From positions 1-6,152 of the forward strand of contig PIVH01000352.1 of NCBI GenBank assembly GCA_003354225.1: a stretch of 6,152 nucleotides of DNA, given 5' to 3'. Below the pieces are notes generated by a model, which was not told the origin of the DNA, did no database searches, and was given only the letters and a program-made list of their open reading frames with translations. This document shows positions 6,148 to 6,152 of this stretch, in pieces; positions within the stretch are counted from its first letter, which is position 1; each line of letters begins with the position of its first letter. Origin of the DNA: Globobulimina sp. (lineage: Eukaryota > Foraminifera > Rotaliida). Made by a program: the position numbers and the translations under genes.

Positions 6148-6152
6148 CATAC

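Overview
The window reads as microbial-eukaryote DNA with a short bacterial gene fragment at its left edge. From about position 414 on it is AT-rich. It carries long intron-free reading frames that use TAA stops and the standard code, short gaps between genes, and protein families typical of protists: a 997-residue multipass membrane protein with a SAM domain, and a six-helix-type ion channel. I cannot name the organism. A free-living protist with a compact, A/T-biased genome fits best. The first 263 bases instead encode the C-terminal part of MsrQ, a proteobacterial inner-membrane haem protein.

Layout, left to right. (1) Positions 3-263: the last 86 codons of a bacterial msrQ, open at the left edge. 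(2) Positions 264-413: no gene, with a short direct repeat; the bacterial/eukaryotic junction probably lies here or a little to the right. (3) Positions 414-668, minus strand: a possible first exon of a type II membrane protein, divergent from the next gene. (4) Positions 702-3695: a large multipass protein related to the OSCA/TMEM63-anoctamin-TMC superfamily, with an RRM-like cytosolic domain after the second membrane helix and a C-terminal SAM domain. (5) Positions 3776-4179: a 404-bp imperfect inverted repeat (arms about 170 bp, roughly 94% identical) with a nested perfect 22-bp stem and 27-nt tandem units; it looks like a foldback or MITE-type element. (6) Positions 4194-5396: a complete stand-alone class II (PyrC/URA4-type) dihydroorotase with all metal ligands present; its ATG lies 14 bp beyond the repeat. 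(7) Positions 5454-6098: the N-terminal voltage sensor (S1-S4) of a CNG/HCN/KCNH-like channel. Its frame stops just after S4, most simply because an intron follows.

The three main eukaryotic genes share the plus strand but have no common pathway: two are membrane transport or mechanosensory-type proteins and one makes pyrimidines. They look like ordinary neighbours in a compact genome. The points most worth a second look are the bacterial/eukaryotic junction, the foldback element that supplies the immediate upstream region of the dihydroorotase gene, and the SAM-tailed OSCA-like protein.
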